The notes under the pieces: generated by a model | Databases searched by the model: none | The model's input: only the letters and a program-made list of their open reading frames with translations | What the model was told of the DNA's origin: nothing | Shown here: positions 15,290-24,140 of the stretch, one piece after another | Position numbering within the stretch: position 1 is the stretch's first letter | Layout: each line of letters begins with the position of its first letter | NCBI GenBank assembly: GCA_965232455.1 | Contig: OZ246981.1 | Location: 2,604,001 to 2,668,000 of the forward strand | Direction of reading: 5' to 3' | DNA from: JBFGFX01 sp965232455 | GTDB lineage: Bacteria; Pseudomonadota; Gammaproteobacteria; Steroidobacterales; Woeseiaceae | DNA length: 64,000 bases | Program-made: the position numbers and the translations under genes

Positions 15290-15658
15290 ATGCCGGACTA
15301 CAACGGAGACATGACGCTGGCCAGCTCGGTGAAAGATCTGGACAAGTCGATCGCCTGGTTCCAGGAAATGCTCGGATTCGAGCTGGTGTTCCGGGTGGAC
15401 GAGGCGCAATGGGCGGAACTCGCCTCTCCCACCAAAGACGTGACGATTGGTCTCGGGGCGAACCAGGAAGTGAGCGGCCGCGGCGGCACCACACCGGTTT
15501 TCGGCGTGAAGGACATCGCGCAGGCGCGGGCCGAACTCGAGGGTAAGGGCGTGGAGTTCGACGGCGACACGATCGAAATCGAGGGCATGGTCAAGCTGGC
15601 CACGTTCTTCGATCCCGACGGCAACACGTACATGTTCGCGGAATCCGAGAACGGTTGA
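15290..15658 (+). CDS. VOC family (glyoxalase/bleomycin-resistance fold) protein
   Basis: 122 residues with the two beta-alpha-beta-beta-beta modules of the vicinal-oxygen-chelate fold: SSVKDLDKSIAWFQEMLGFE in the first and VFGVKDIAQARAELEGKGVE ending in FFDPDGNTYMFAES in the second. Such proteins bind a divalent metal and act as lyases, dioxygenases or resistance proteins; which applies here is unclear. A GGGGGAAGG ribosome binding site precedes the ATG. Divergent from the HxlR-type regulator, suggesting inducible expression. Confidence 0.85.
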   Translation: MPDYNGDMTLASSVKDLDKSIAWFQEMLGFELVFRVDEAQWAELASPTKDVTIGLGANQEVSGRGGTTPVFGVKDIAQARAELEGKGVEFDGDTIEIEGMVKLATFFDPDGNTYMFAESENG

Positions 15659-15779
15659 CAAAATCCGGCCCGGACTCATTGATCGAAAAACGGACCCGAA
15701 ACGTATTCGCTACTGAACAGTAATCTTTTAACGACTTTTGAGCCCCCCTTTTTGACGTTGGCCGTGCGAGAATCCACGG

Positions 15780-16826
15780 ATGCTTCACGCCACGGACAGC
15801 GAGCCGGTCGCCTACGAGTTCGCGCAAACACCCGATGCGGGCGCCACGATGCCGGTCGCGCCCGGCGTTTTATGGCTGCGCATGCCGCTGCCATTTGCAC
15901 TGTCGCACATCAATTTGTGGCTGCTCGAGGACGGCGGCGGCTGGACAATCGTCGACACCGGTGTGCACTCGAAAGACAGTCGCGCCGTTTGGGAATCGAT
16001 ATTGGACGAACCGCTTGGGCGACGACCGGTAAACCGTGTTCTGGTAACGCACCTGCATCCCGATCACGCGGGCTGCGCGGGCTGGCTCAGCCGCAAACTC
16101 GGCGCCGGTTTGTGGATGACTCGCGAGGAGTATTTGCTGTGCCGCATACTCACCGCCGACACAGGGCGGGATGCGCCGGAGGCAGGCATCGGTTTCTATC
16201 ACGCCGCGGGGTTTCCACCGGAAGCGTTGAACCGCTATCAGGAGCTGTTCGGCATGTTCGGCCGCTTCGTCTCGGAACTCCCGGAGTCCTACACGCGGCT
16301 CAAGGACGGTGACGCCGTCGACATCGACGGCCGACGCTGGGAGGTGATCGTCGGACGCGGACATTCTCCCGAACATGCCTGCTTCTATCGCGCAGAGAAC
16401 AACGTCCTGATTTCCGGCGACCAGCTGCTGCCGACCATTTCCTCGAACGTCAGCGTGTTTCCGACCGAGCCGCTCGCCGATCCGCTGGCCGACTGGCTGG
16501 CCTCCCTGCGCATACTCAAGGATCGCGTCCCGGCGGACGTTCTCGTATTGCCCGCTCACGGCCGGCCGTTTCGCGGGGCTCATGACCGCCTGGACCAGCT
16601 GATCGCCGAGCACGAGGCTTGCCTGGACGCACTGCTCAAGCACTGCCGAAAACCACGCCGCGCCGTCGACGTGTTTCCCGCGTTGTTCAAGAGCCCAATC
16701 CGGGACTCCAACCTGATCATGGCCACGGGCGAGTCCGTCGCACACCTCAACTACCTGATGAACCAGGAAATCCTGGAGCGGTCGACGGATACGAACGGCG
16801 TCCACTGGTACCAATCGAGCAGCTGA
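15780..16826 (+). CDS. MBL-fold metallo-hydrolase
   Basis: 348 residues, no signal peptide. The metallo-beta-lactamase fold is shown by NLWLLEDGGGWTIVDTGVHS, the metal motif THLHPDHAG near residues 90-98, GRGHSPEHACFYR and LISGDQLLP. A C-terminal extension (SVAHLNYLMNQEILERSTDT) resembles the winged-helix tail of LACTB2-like hydrolases. Members hydrolyse thioesters, lactones or nucleic acids; the substrate here is unknown. The genes on both sides are separated by more than 70 bases, so it is probably transcribed alone or with the gamma-glutamyltransferase gene. Confidence 0.85.
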   Translation: MLHATDSEPVAYEFAQTPDAGATMPVAPGVLWLRMPLPFALSHINLWLLEDGGGWTIVDTGVHSKDSRAVWESILDEPLGRRPVNRVLVTHLHPDHAGCAGWLSRKLGAGLWMTREEYLLCRILTADTGRDAPEAGIGFYHAAGFPPEALNRYQELFGMFGRFVSELPESYTRLKDGDAVDIDGRRWEVIVGRGHSPEHACFYRAENNVLISGDQLLPTISSNVSVFPTEPLADPLADWLASLRILKDRVPADVLVLPAHGRPFRGAHDRLDQLIAEHEACLDALLKHCRKPRRAVDVFPALFKSPIRDSNLIMATGESVAHLNYLMNQEILERSTDTNGVHWYQSSS

Positions 16827-16904
16827 GGAAACGCGCCGCCGGGCCGCGCGACAACGCCGCCGGGACATGAAACAATCGGCCGGTCTCAACACTGGAAGCC
16901 CGAC

Positions 16905-18623
16905 ATGCTGATGCGCAAAACCCTGCTGTCCGTTGTTTTTTCGGTCTCGCTGTTCCTGCTCGGCTGTTCACCCGCGGAGCGCCCGCAAACGGCCGCACCC
17001 AGCGTTGCGGAACAGACCGCGGAGCTTCGTGACGCGGCCGTCGCGATGCCCGACCGATACGGCGCCGCCGTGGCGGAACAGATCCTGAACGCCGGGGGCA
17101 ACGCGGTCGACGCCGGCATCGCGGCGGGCTTTGCGCTGGCGGTCAGTTATCCCGAAGCGGGCAATATCGGCGGCGGCGGTTTCATGCTCATCCGCATGAA
17201 CGGCGAGGACGCGTTCATCGACTATCGCGAAACGGCTCCCGCGGCCGCCGACCGCGACATGTACCTGGACGAGAACGGCGACGTCATCCCGGGCCTTAGC
17301 CTGATCGGGCATCTTTCCGTCGGCGTGCCCGGCACGGTGGCGGGTTTCTGGGAGGCGCACCAGCGTTTCGGCACCCTGCCGTGGAAAGACCTGATCATGC
17401 CGGCCGTGCGGCTGGCCGAGGACGGTTTCGAGGTCCCCGAAAGACTCGGCGGCGGGATGCTGACCCGCCTAGAGCGTTACGAAGGCAAGACCAATTTTGC
17501 CGACTACTTCGGCGGCATGGCCGGGGGCGAGCTGCACAAGCAGCCCGAACTGGCCGCCACGCTGAGGCGCATCGCGGAAAACGGCGTCGACGAGTTCTAC
17601 AAAGGGGAAACCGCGGAACTGATCGTCGCAGAAATGGAACGCGGCGACGGTCTGATCACGATGGACGATCTCGCCAACTACAAAGCCATATGGCGCGAAC
17701 CGCTGCAGGCGGACTGGCGCGATTACCGGGTGATTTCGGCACCGCTGCCGAGTTCCGGTGGTTTTGCGCTGATCCAACTCCTGAAAATCCGCGACTACAT
17801 CGATCACCACTTCAAGGGCGTTACGCACAACTCGGCGCAGTACGTTCATCTCGTTGCGGAGATCGAGAAACGGGTGTTTGCGGACCGGGCCGAGTACCTA
17901 GGCGATCCGGATTTCGTGGATTCACGGATCGACGAACTGCTGGACGACGACTACATCCGCAGCCGCGCACGGGAGATCGACCCGGAAGCAATTTCCTTGG
18001 ACGTCGGCGCCGGCACCGGACTCGAAACGCACGACACCACGCATTATTCGGTACTCGACCGTTGGGGCAACGCGGTTTCCAACACCTACACCCTGAACCT
18101 CGGCTTCGGCAGCGGCGTGGTCGTTACCGGTGGAGGCTTTCTATTGAACGACGAAATGGACGACTTCAGCGTCAAACCGGGCGTTCCCAACGCCTACGGC
18201 GTCGTCGGCAGCGAAGCGAACGAGATCCAGCCGGGCAAACGCATGCTGTCGTCGATGACCCCGACGATCCTGCTGCGCGACGGCGACGTCGCAATGGTCG
18301 TCGGAACGCCCGGCGGATCGACCATCTTTACGTCGGTATTTCAGACCATCATGAACATCGTCGACTTCGACATGTCGCCGTTGGACGCCATCGGCGCCGC
18401 CCGTTTCCATCATCAGCTGCTGCCGCCCGACCTGATCCTGACGCAGCCGGGAACCCCGCTGCCCGACGAGACGATCTCGGCCCTGGGCGATCGCGGATAC
18501 CGGACCATGAGCCCGTTCAATTTCGGCGACGTCCAGGTCATTTACGACGACGGCGAAACGGTGCGCGCGGCCTCCGACCCGCGCAACCGCGGTGAATCGC
18601 GGGTCATCGAGACGGCGCAGTAG
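16905..18623 (+). CDS. ggt: Gamma-glutamyltransferase, lipoprotein form
   Basis: 572 residues. The N-terminus has a lipoprotein signal (VVFSVSLFLLGCSP), so the enzyme is probably anchored in the periplasm or outer membrane. The family signature HDTTHYSVLDRWGNAVSNT lies near residue 375; the first threonine of TTHYS is the expected autocleavage site and nucleophile of the small subunit. The GNIGGGGFMLI segment and the C-terminal GTPGGSTIFTSVFQT are also conserved. It cleaves gamma-glutamyl bonds of glutathione and related peptides. GGAAG precedes the ATG; a second ATG lies two codons in. Followed 27 bases later by the DUF2341 gene. Confidence 0.93.
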   Translation: MLMRKTLLSVVFSVSLFLLGCSPAERPQTAAPSVAEQTAELRDAAVAMPDRYGAAVAEQILNAGGNAVDAGIAAGFALAVSYPEAGNIGGGGFMLIRMNGEDAFIDYRETAPAAADRDMYLDENGDVIPGLSLIGHLSVGVPGTVAGFWEAHQRFGTLPWKDLIMPAVRLAEDGFEVPERLGGGMLTRLERYEGKTNFADYFGGMAGGELHKQPELAATLRRIAENGVDEFYKGETAELIVAEMERGDGLITMDDLANYKAIWREPLQADWRDYRVISAPLPSSGGFALIQLLKIRDYIDHHFKGVTHNSAQYVHLVAEIEKRVFADRAEYLGDPDFVDSRIDELLDDDYIRSRAREIDPEAISLDVGAGTGLETHDTTHYSVLDRWGNAVSNTYTLNLGFGSGVVVTGGGFLLNDEMDDFSVKPGVPNAYGVVGSEANEIQPGKRMLSSMTPTILLRDGDVAMVVGTPGGSTIFTSVFQTIMNIVDFDMSPLDAIGAARFHHQLLPPDLILTQPGTPLPDETISALGDRGYRTMSPFNFGDVQVIYDDGETVRAASDPRNRGESRVIETAQ

Positions 18624-18650
18624 CACCCGGCGAGGGAGCCGGCAACGGGG

Positions 18651-20237
18651 ATGACGCGCCGCCTGTCGCTGCCCATCCTGGCCCTGACCGGATACGTCGG
18701 GCTGGCCGAGGCGGCGACTTCGTTGTGGTGGGATACCGGCTACTCCGATCGGTTCAACATAGCGGTTGCAACCGGCGCGGCGAGCCCGGACCGGGGGTAC
18801 GCGGGGTACACCGCTCGTATCGCCAGCCTCGATACCCAAACCCTGGTGGCGGCCGGCGAGATGCGCGCCGACTGCGCCGATCTTCGCATCACCTATTACG
18901 ACGGCATCGGCTGGCAAGACCTGCCGCGTCACGTGCTCGCCTGTAACAGCGCCGCTACGGACGTTCGTTTTGCACTCAGTGCGGACATCGCGGCGAGTGG
19001 CGGCGACGACAACTATTATCTTTATCACGGCAACCCCGCCGCGGGCGCACCGCCCGCGATGGACGAAACCAACGTTTACCTCTGGTTCGACGACGCGGCT
19101 ATCGACCGGTCCGCAAGCTACCAGCGCGGACGGCTGGACAACTGGCACGGCAACGGCTGGGACAATTCCCTGACCTGGAATGCCGCCGGCTATTACGTTT
19201 ACGACAACGGCGACAACTTCACGAGCGGCTACCGGCGCAACGTCGACGAACGTGACGTTTACATCGAGGCGGAGTTCTTCCACACGGGCTGCTACCCGTT
19301 TAACGTCACGAGCGGCGTTCTGGTTCGCGGCGGTGGGGTCGGCGGAACGCCTGCGAACGAATCCACCGACAGTTATTACGCCAGCAACCGGGGCGAATAC
19401 CCGGGCTGCTCCGCGGACGGGTATTCGCACGACGGAGACATCGTCGTCGGCAACCGGACGACAACCGCCATAGACGGCCCCAATCCACCGGACATTGTCG
19501 CAAACAGCTGGCGCCGGCAGGGTCTGGCCGCCTGGCTCACGAACCCCAACAACCTCGCGTTCTGGAACGAAGACTCCAGCGCGCTCTGGGCGGCGCCGGG
19601 TTTTCCGTCGGCGGCAAACCTCCACGTCAGCGGCAGCCACGCCGGTGGCGTCGGGGGCCGCGGGTTCGCGGCCGTCATGACCGCTCAGGACCGCGCGCGC
19701 GTCCGCAACGTTCTGATACGCCGTTACGTCAACCCGGAACCGCAGCTCACCCTGACGGCTGAAAACCAGCCGCCGAATCTCGTGCTGCAGAAGACCGTCC
19801 TGACCGTGTTCGATCCGGTCAACAACGCACTGAACCCGAAAGCAATCCCGGGAAGCTGGGTCGACTACACGATTTCGGCTTCCAACAGCGGCGCCGGTGC
19901 CGTAGATGCGGAAACTCTGCTGATAACCGACCCGCTGCCGGCAAACGTCCAGTTGTTTGTCGGTGATCTCAGCGGCGCCGGCAGCGGCCCGGTCGAGTTC
20001 ATCGACGGTGCGAACGCGAGCGGTCTGGGCCTGAATTACGGCGGACTTGCCGATCAAACCGACGACGTCGAATTTTCGGTCAACGGCGTCGATTACTCGT
20101 ACGTTCCGACGGCGGACGCCAACGGTTTTGATGGCGCGGTGCGTTTCGTCCGGATACGCCCGAGCGGGACCTTCGCCGGCACACCGGGGCCTGCGCCGAC
20201 GAGTTTCGAGTTACGGTTTCGCGTGCGCCTTCGGTAG
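18651..20237 (+). CDS. Secreted DUF2341 protein with DUF11-like repeat
   Basis: 528 residues. After a signal peptide (LPILALTGYVGLAEA) the first half matches DUF2341-type surface proteins (WWDTGYSDRFNIAV, IASLDTQTLVAAGEMRADCA, DNYYLYHGNPAAGAPP). A LamG-like/beta-sandwich middle part follows. The last 150 residues form a DUF11-like adhesion module (LVLQKTVLTVFDPVNNALNP, SWVDYTISASNSGAG, LLITDPLPANVQLFVGD). No enzyme motif is seen; it is probably a cell-surface or secreted structural protein. Convergent with the YfcC gene with only 13 bases between stop codons. Confidence 0.75.
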   Translation: MTRRLSLPILALTGYVGLAEAATSLWWDTGYSDRFNIAVATGAASPDRGYAGYTARIASLDTQTLVAAGEMRADCADLRITYYDGIGWQDLPRHVLACNSAATDVRFALSADIAASGGDDNYYLYHGNPAAGAPPAMDETNVYLWFDDAAIDRSASYQRGRLDNWHGNGWDNSLTWNAAGYYVYDNGDNFTSGYRRNVDERDVYIEAEFFHTGCYPFNVTSGVLVRGGGVGGTPANESTDSYYASNRGEYPGCSADGYSHDGDIVVGNRTTTAIDGPNPPDIVANSWRRQGLAAWLTNPNNLAFWNEDSSALWAAPGFPSAANLHVSGSHAGGVGGRGFAAVMTAQDRARVRNVLIRRYVNPEPQLTLTAENQPPNLVLQKTVLTVFDPVNNALNPKAIPGSWVDYTISASNSGAGAVDAETLLITDPLPANVQLFVGDLSGAGSGPVEFIDGANASGLGLNYGGLADQTDDVEFSVNGVDYSYVPTADANGFDGAVRFVRIRPSGTFAGTPGPAPTSFELRFRVRLR

Positions 20238-20250
20238 CCGCCAACGCCGC

Positions 20251-21672
20251 TCAGGCGCTAAACCCGACGGCATCGCCGATGTGCACCGACAGGACCAGAA
20301 ACACGATTGCCAGCGCAAACAGCTTCACGAGCAGCGGACCGGTGAACCGAACCCACGCGCCGTAGGGAATTTTGCCGAGCGCGAGCGCACCCATCACCAG
20401 CGCGCTGGTCGGCACGATCATGTTGGTAAACCCGTCCCCAAACTGATAGGCGAGCACGGCCGTTTGCTGGGGCACACCCGTCAGCGTCGCCAGCGGCGAC
20501 ATGATCGGCATCGTCACAAACGCCTGGCCGCTGCCCGACGGTATGAAAAAATTACACACGGTCTGCACGACCAGCATGCCAACGGAGGCCACCTCCGGCC
20601 CGAATTGCCGCACCATGTTTGCAATGGCGTCGATGACCGTGTCGATGACCTGGCCATCCGCGAGCACGACCTCGATCGTTCGTGCAAATCCGACGATGAG
20701 CGCGGCGGCGGTCATCTCCGCGGCGCCTTTGATGAACGTGCGGCTGGTCTCGCTCGGCGAAAACCCGGCGATGGCCGCAGCCACGATGCCGATGGCCATG
20801 AATACGGCGTTGAGTTCGCCGATATACCACCCCCCAAGCGCGGCGCCGAACACGAAACCGACCACGCCGAGCGCGAACACCAGAAGTATCGCCACACGCC
20901 TCCCGGTCAGACTCACGTCGTCGGGAGACTCGAATCCCGTGCTGTAGTCGACGTGCGCAACGAGGCTGGATTGCGGTTCCTTTTTTACCTTCATCGCGTA
21001 CCGGTAAATGTGATGAAACGCAACGGCGAGAAAAGCCGCCATCATCACGAGACGAAACGCCCACCCCGACGTAATCGGCACGCCGGCGATGTTCTGCGCA
21101 ATGACCACGCCAAACGGATTGGTGCCCGCACAAGCCCAGCCGATGCCGTACGGTATCCACACCATGCCCATCGCGACGATCGCGTCCATGCGCATGGCAA
21201 GACTCATCGTCACGATAATCGGGATTAGCGGCACATACTCCTCGCCCATTCCGACCGTGTAGGCGCCCAGGCTGAAAATGAACAGACACCCCGCAATCAA
21301 TACCCAGGGGCTGCCGCCCAGCTTTGCCACGGCGCGATGCAGCATTGCATCAATTGCGCCGCTCTTACGCAGGATCGCAATGACGCCGCCGGCAATGAAA
21401 ATCAGGAAGATGATGTCCTGCGCCGCCGCCATGCCTTTCGGCACCGCAAGCAAAAAATACCAGGGCGCAATGGCAACCTGCGATTCCGCATCCGCCCGGT
21501 CGTAAGTCTCGGGCACGACCATCGAGCGACTGGGATTGTCGGGATACGGTTCGCGCTCGAACTGCCCCTGGGGGATGACGTAAACCAGCAGCTGAGCGAA
21601 CACGATGATCGAAAAAATCAGCGCCAGTGAGTCTATGGACCAGCTGCGCTTGGTTGTTGTTGTTGTTGTCAC
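20251..21672 (-). CDS. YfcC-family carrier
   Basis: 473 residues with about twelve hydrophobic segments and the YfcC/DcuC-like signatures VYVIPQGQFER, FIAGGVIAILRKSGAIDAML, GMGEEYVPLIPIIVTMSLAM and FFIPSGSGQAFVTMPIMSPL. YfcC proteins belong to the ion-transporter superfamily and are predicted amino-acid, peptide or dicarboxylate carriers of the inner membrane. The GTG start at 21672 is followed directly by a short (ACA)n run encoding MTTTTTT. Standing opposite gamma-glutamyltransferase it may import released amino acids (inference). Confidence 0.85.
   Translation of the reverse strand: MTTTTTTKRSWSIDSLALIFSIIVFAQLLVYVIPQGQFEREPYPDNPSRSMVVPETYDRADAESQVAIAPWYFLLAVPKGMAAAQDIIFLIFIAGGVIAILRKSGAIDAMLHRAVAKLGGSPWVLIAGCLFIFSLGAYTVGMGEEYVPLIPIIVTMSLAMRMDAIVAMGMVWIPYGIGWACAGTNPFGVVIAQNIAGVPITSGWAFRLVMMAAFLAVAFHHIYRYAMKVKKEPQSSLVAHVDYSTGFESPDDVSLTGRRVAILLVFALGVVGFVFGAALGGWYIGELNAVFMAIGIVAAAIAGFSPSETSRTFIKGAAEMTAAALIVGFARTIEVVLADGQVIDTVIDAIANMVRQFGPEVASVGMLVVQTVCNFFIPSGSGQAFVTMPIMSPLATLTGVPQQTAVLAYQFGDGFTNMIVPTSALVMGALALGKIPYGAWVRFTGPLLVKLFALAIVFLVLSVHIGDAVGFSA
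21653..21669. repeat. Trinucleotide repeat at the YfcC N-terminus
   Basis: Six near-identical units (GTT on this strand, ACA/ACC in the gene) encode six consecutive threonines after the start codon. Unit gain or loss would change protein length without breaking the frame. Confidence 0.6.
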
Positions 21673-21843
21673 GACCGTCTTTCGTCCGGGGACTCTTGCT
21701 GGAACACCCGCACCATATCAAATTTCGGTCGAAACTGGGCAAAAAAGACCTTACAGGCAAGGTCGTCGTGGATCGATTAACGCCCATTCTTCTGGCACTC
21801 TGCGGCAGGTATCGATCACGCCAACGAATTCCGGAGAACCCGT

Positions 21844-22440
21844 ATGACGTCGTTTCTGAGTTTTCTAAGGACCACCGCCCTCGGCGGGCTGCTGGTCATC
21901 ATCCCGATCTCCGTGCTGCTGTTCTTGTTCGCGCAACTCTTGTTCGCCGTATACACGATAGGCATCGAGGTTGTGGCGGCGCTGCCGGAATTCGTGCCCG
22001 ACAACCCGACGTTCGTGCTGCTGGTGGCCTTCGCCGCGATTGTCGGTACGTGTTTTTTTACCGGGCTCGTGATCAAGACCCGGGCGGGCCGGTTTGTCGG
22101 CGATCAGTTCGAGAAACGAATCGCCACCTGGATTCCGATGTACAAGCCGATACGCAGCCTGACGCGCCGATTCGCCGGCGTGGACGAGGAGCAGTTCGCG
22201 CCGGTCGAAGTTGACCTGCACGGTTCGGCGGCGCGCGCCATCGGATTCCTGGTCGAAACGCTGCCGGATGGGCGATTCAGCGTATTCGTTCCAGGATCAC
22301 CCGTCGCGACGATCGGTCACGTTTATCTGCTGCCTGCGGAACTCGTCAAGCGACTCGACGCGACGACGGCAAGCGCGATGAACGCGGTGACGCAGTGGGG
22401 CGTCGAATCATCAAACCTGTACCGGACAGCGGCAAACTGA
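21844..22440 (+). CDS. DUF502 family membrane protein
   Basis: 198 residues with two N-terminal membrane helices (ALGGLLVIIPISVLLFLFAQ and FVLLVAFAAIVGTCFFTGLV) followed by the DUF502 signature RIATWIPMYKPIRSLTRRFA and a soluble domain with VFVPGSPVATIGHVYLLP. The family is widespread in proteobacteria and has no settled function. The ATG has CGGAGAA nearby. It probably sits in the inner membrane with the C-terminal domain in the cytoplasm or periplasm. Confidence 0.88.
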   Translation: MTSFLSFLRTTALGGLLVIIPISVLLFLFAQLLFAVYTIGIEVVAALPEFVPDNPTFVLLVAFAAIVGTCFFTGLVIKTRAGRFVGDQFEKRIATWIPMYKPIRSLTRRFAGVDEEQFAPVEVDLHGSAARAIGFLVETLPDGRFSVFVPGSPVATIGHVYLLPAELVKRLDATTASAMNAVTQWGVESSNLYRTAAN

Positions 22441-22477
22441 CGAGTGCCCTACTCGACACTCCCGACCGCCGCGTGCA

Positions 22478-22499
22478 GGAGCCCGTCGGGATGGGCTCC
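22478..22499. repeat. REP-like hairpin after the DUF502 gene
   Basis: ggagccc (22478-22484) and gggctcc (22493-22499) form a 7-bp stem. The preceding gcaggagcccgtc is identical to the start of the hairpin at 44931. It sits between convergent genes and may act as a terminator, although no U-tract follows. Confidence 0.45.
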
Positions 22500-22550
22500 G
22501 ACGGGGCGGACCGGACGCCTCTCGTGCGCATCCGCTACCGACCGGGACGG

Positions 22551-23951
22551 TTAGTTTTCGAGACGTTTTTCGAGCTGCTCGATTTTTTGCTGCTGTAGCT
22601 GCACCACCTTCGTAAGCACCGCGACAACGTCCATCGAACTCAGACCCTTTCGGTTGCGGCTTGCGACGAGCTCGGGCACGTCCTCGGCAATGAAACCCAC
22701 GTGCCGATCGCCGCGGTCGGTTTTGTAATTGAACAGTACCGGCTCGAGATCGGCCAGCGCGGCAAGCGCCTCCTCCGGCTTCAGCGATTCGACGTTTTCT
22801 TTGTTCGCGATCGACGAACTATTGGTCCATACGCCACCCGCGGTGACGTGCGCGCCGCTCGCCATCTCCAGCGGATGTGATGGGCGTGCCTGACCCAGAC
22901 CGACGTTGCCGGCGCGATCGATCGTCAGCCGGTCGACCGAGCCCGCACCGATGGTCAGAGTGCTTGCCCGGTTGTGCATGATGTACCCCGTTTCGCCCGA
23001 CGACTGGGTGATCATCAGACCGGCCACGCTGCTGTTCTGCTCGTGGATCTGAATGCTGCCGTTCACTTCGAGCCGCTGCTTCGGGTTTTCGGTGCCGATG
23101 CCGACGTTGCGTCCGTCGTCGAAAACCTGGGAGTTGCCACCCTGCGTGGATTTGGTGAACTTGAGCAGGTAGTTCTCCGTTCCCTCGATGGTCGTGGCGC
23201 CCGCGCTCGACACGGACCCCGGCGGACCCGGCGGTCCGGGGGGACCGGGCGGGCCGGGCGGGCCCGGCACGCCGCTCGGGGGCAGCGCGTTTTCACAGCC
23301 TGAAACGTTCGCCCGGTCGGTTTCGATGGCTGCGGAAACGCCGGCCGCCACCTCGTCGACCGGAGATCCCTCGAGCGCCGCCGCAGATTCGATGCGATCC
23401 TCGTCGGCGTGCACGGTATCGTCCACGTCATCGGCCGCGTCGGCCGCGGCCTCCGGATCCGCCGCCATGCGACCGTTGTCCTCAGACTCGCCGGTTGGCG
23501 ACGCGGACTCCCCTACCGCTTGTGGCGGGGATTGAACGGCCACCGGCTCCGGTTCGGAATGGACAACCGGGTCGTCGGCCTCGGGGGGACCTCCCACCGT
23601 AGACGCATCGAGTTCAGCCTCGACCGACCGTCCGTCCGCTGCCGTCACGGGCCCACGCTCCTCGCGCGGGTTCCCGTCGTCTCCCGCTTCTTCGACGACG
23701 TTTGCCCAATCCGCGCTGACGTAAGCAACGCTTCCGTCCGCGAGTTCGAGCCTGTGCCAACCGTCCTCGGTTCCGAGATGCGCTGCGCTGTCGCCTCGCC
23801 CGAGGCGACCGACGACGGCCGACGATGCATCCGGTTGCTCGCGAACGTTGACGTAGTTTTCGACCTTGTCCGCCGGCACCACGACGTCGGCGACGGTAAG
23901 CGGTGACATGAAAGGTAGTGCGGCCAAACCCCAAGTCTTGAATCTATGCAT
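22551..23951 (-). CDS. SH3 / collagen-like / S74 endosialidase-chaperone protein
   Basis: 466 residues from the ATG at 23951, which starts a signal peptide (HRFKTWGLAALPFMSPLTVA); the open frame extends upstream to 24062. Domains in order: bacterial SH3 (residues ~25-80, NYVNVREQPDASSAVVGRLG), an acidic low-complexity linker (~85-220), six collagen-type Gly-X-Y triplets (~227-244), a beta-structured phage-tail-like stretch (NVGIGTENPKQRLEVNGSIQ) and a C-terminal S74 intramolecular chaperone (SSSIANKENVESLKPEEALA, HVGFIAEDVPELVA) with a Ser-x4-Lys pair expected for self-cleavage, then a coiled coil. This suggests a trimeric secreted fibre that cleaves off its chaperone. Function unknown. Confidence 0.82.
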   Translation of the reverse strand: MHRFKTWGLAALPFMSPLTVADVVVPADKVENYVNVREQPDASSAVVGRLGRGDSAAHLGTEDGWHRLELADGSVAYVSADWANVVEEAGDDGNPREERGPVTAADGRSVEAELDASTVGGPPEADDPVVHSEPEPVAVQSPPQAVGESASPTGESEDNGRMAADPEAAADAADDVDDTVHADEDRIESAAALEGSPVDEVAAGVSAAIETDRANVSGCENALPPSGVPGPPGPPGPPGPPGPPGSVSSAGATTIEGTENYLLKFTKSTQGGNSQVFDDGRNVGIGTENPKQRLEVNGSIQIHEQNSSVAGLMITQSSGETGYIMHNRASTLTIGAGSVDRLTIDRAGNVGLGQARPSHPLEMASGAHVTAGGVWTNSSSIANKENVESLKPEEALAALADLEPVLFNYKTDRGDRHVGFIAEDVPELVASRNRKGLSSMDVVAVLTKVVQLQQQKIEQLEKRLEN

Positions 23952-24140
23952 GACGATGCCCCGAAATGGCGTCCCGGGGCCCTGTATGCCATAGCGAAAG
24001 CCGCAAAAATGTGACGAAGGTCCGGGCTGGGCGAATCCCGCCCCAGACAGCGCAATAATCAAGCATTTACAGGAAAAACAGTCGCTTATCAGCGACAGGG
24101 TCCCGCGGCCGTCGGCCGCTCCGCTGCGCGCGTCCCGCGC

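Noticed and set aside
18141..20057. Very long open frame on the minus strand opposite gamma-glutamyltransferase and the DUF2341 gene
   Set aside because: It is antisense to two well-supported genes, has no recognisable domain and a composition typical of a shadow frame in GC-rich DNA.
23215..23275. GC-rich low-complexity tract as a DNA repeat element
   Set aside because: It encodes in-frame Gly-Pro-Pro triplets and is explained by the collagen-like segment of the protein.
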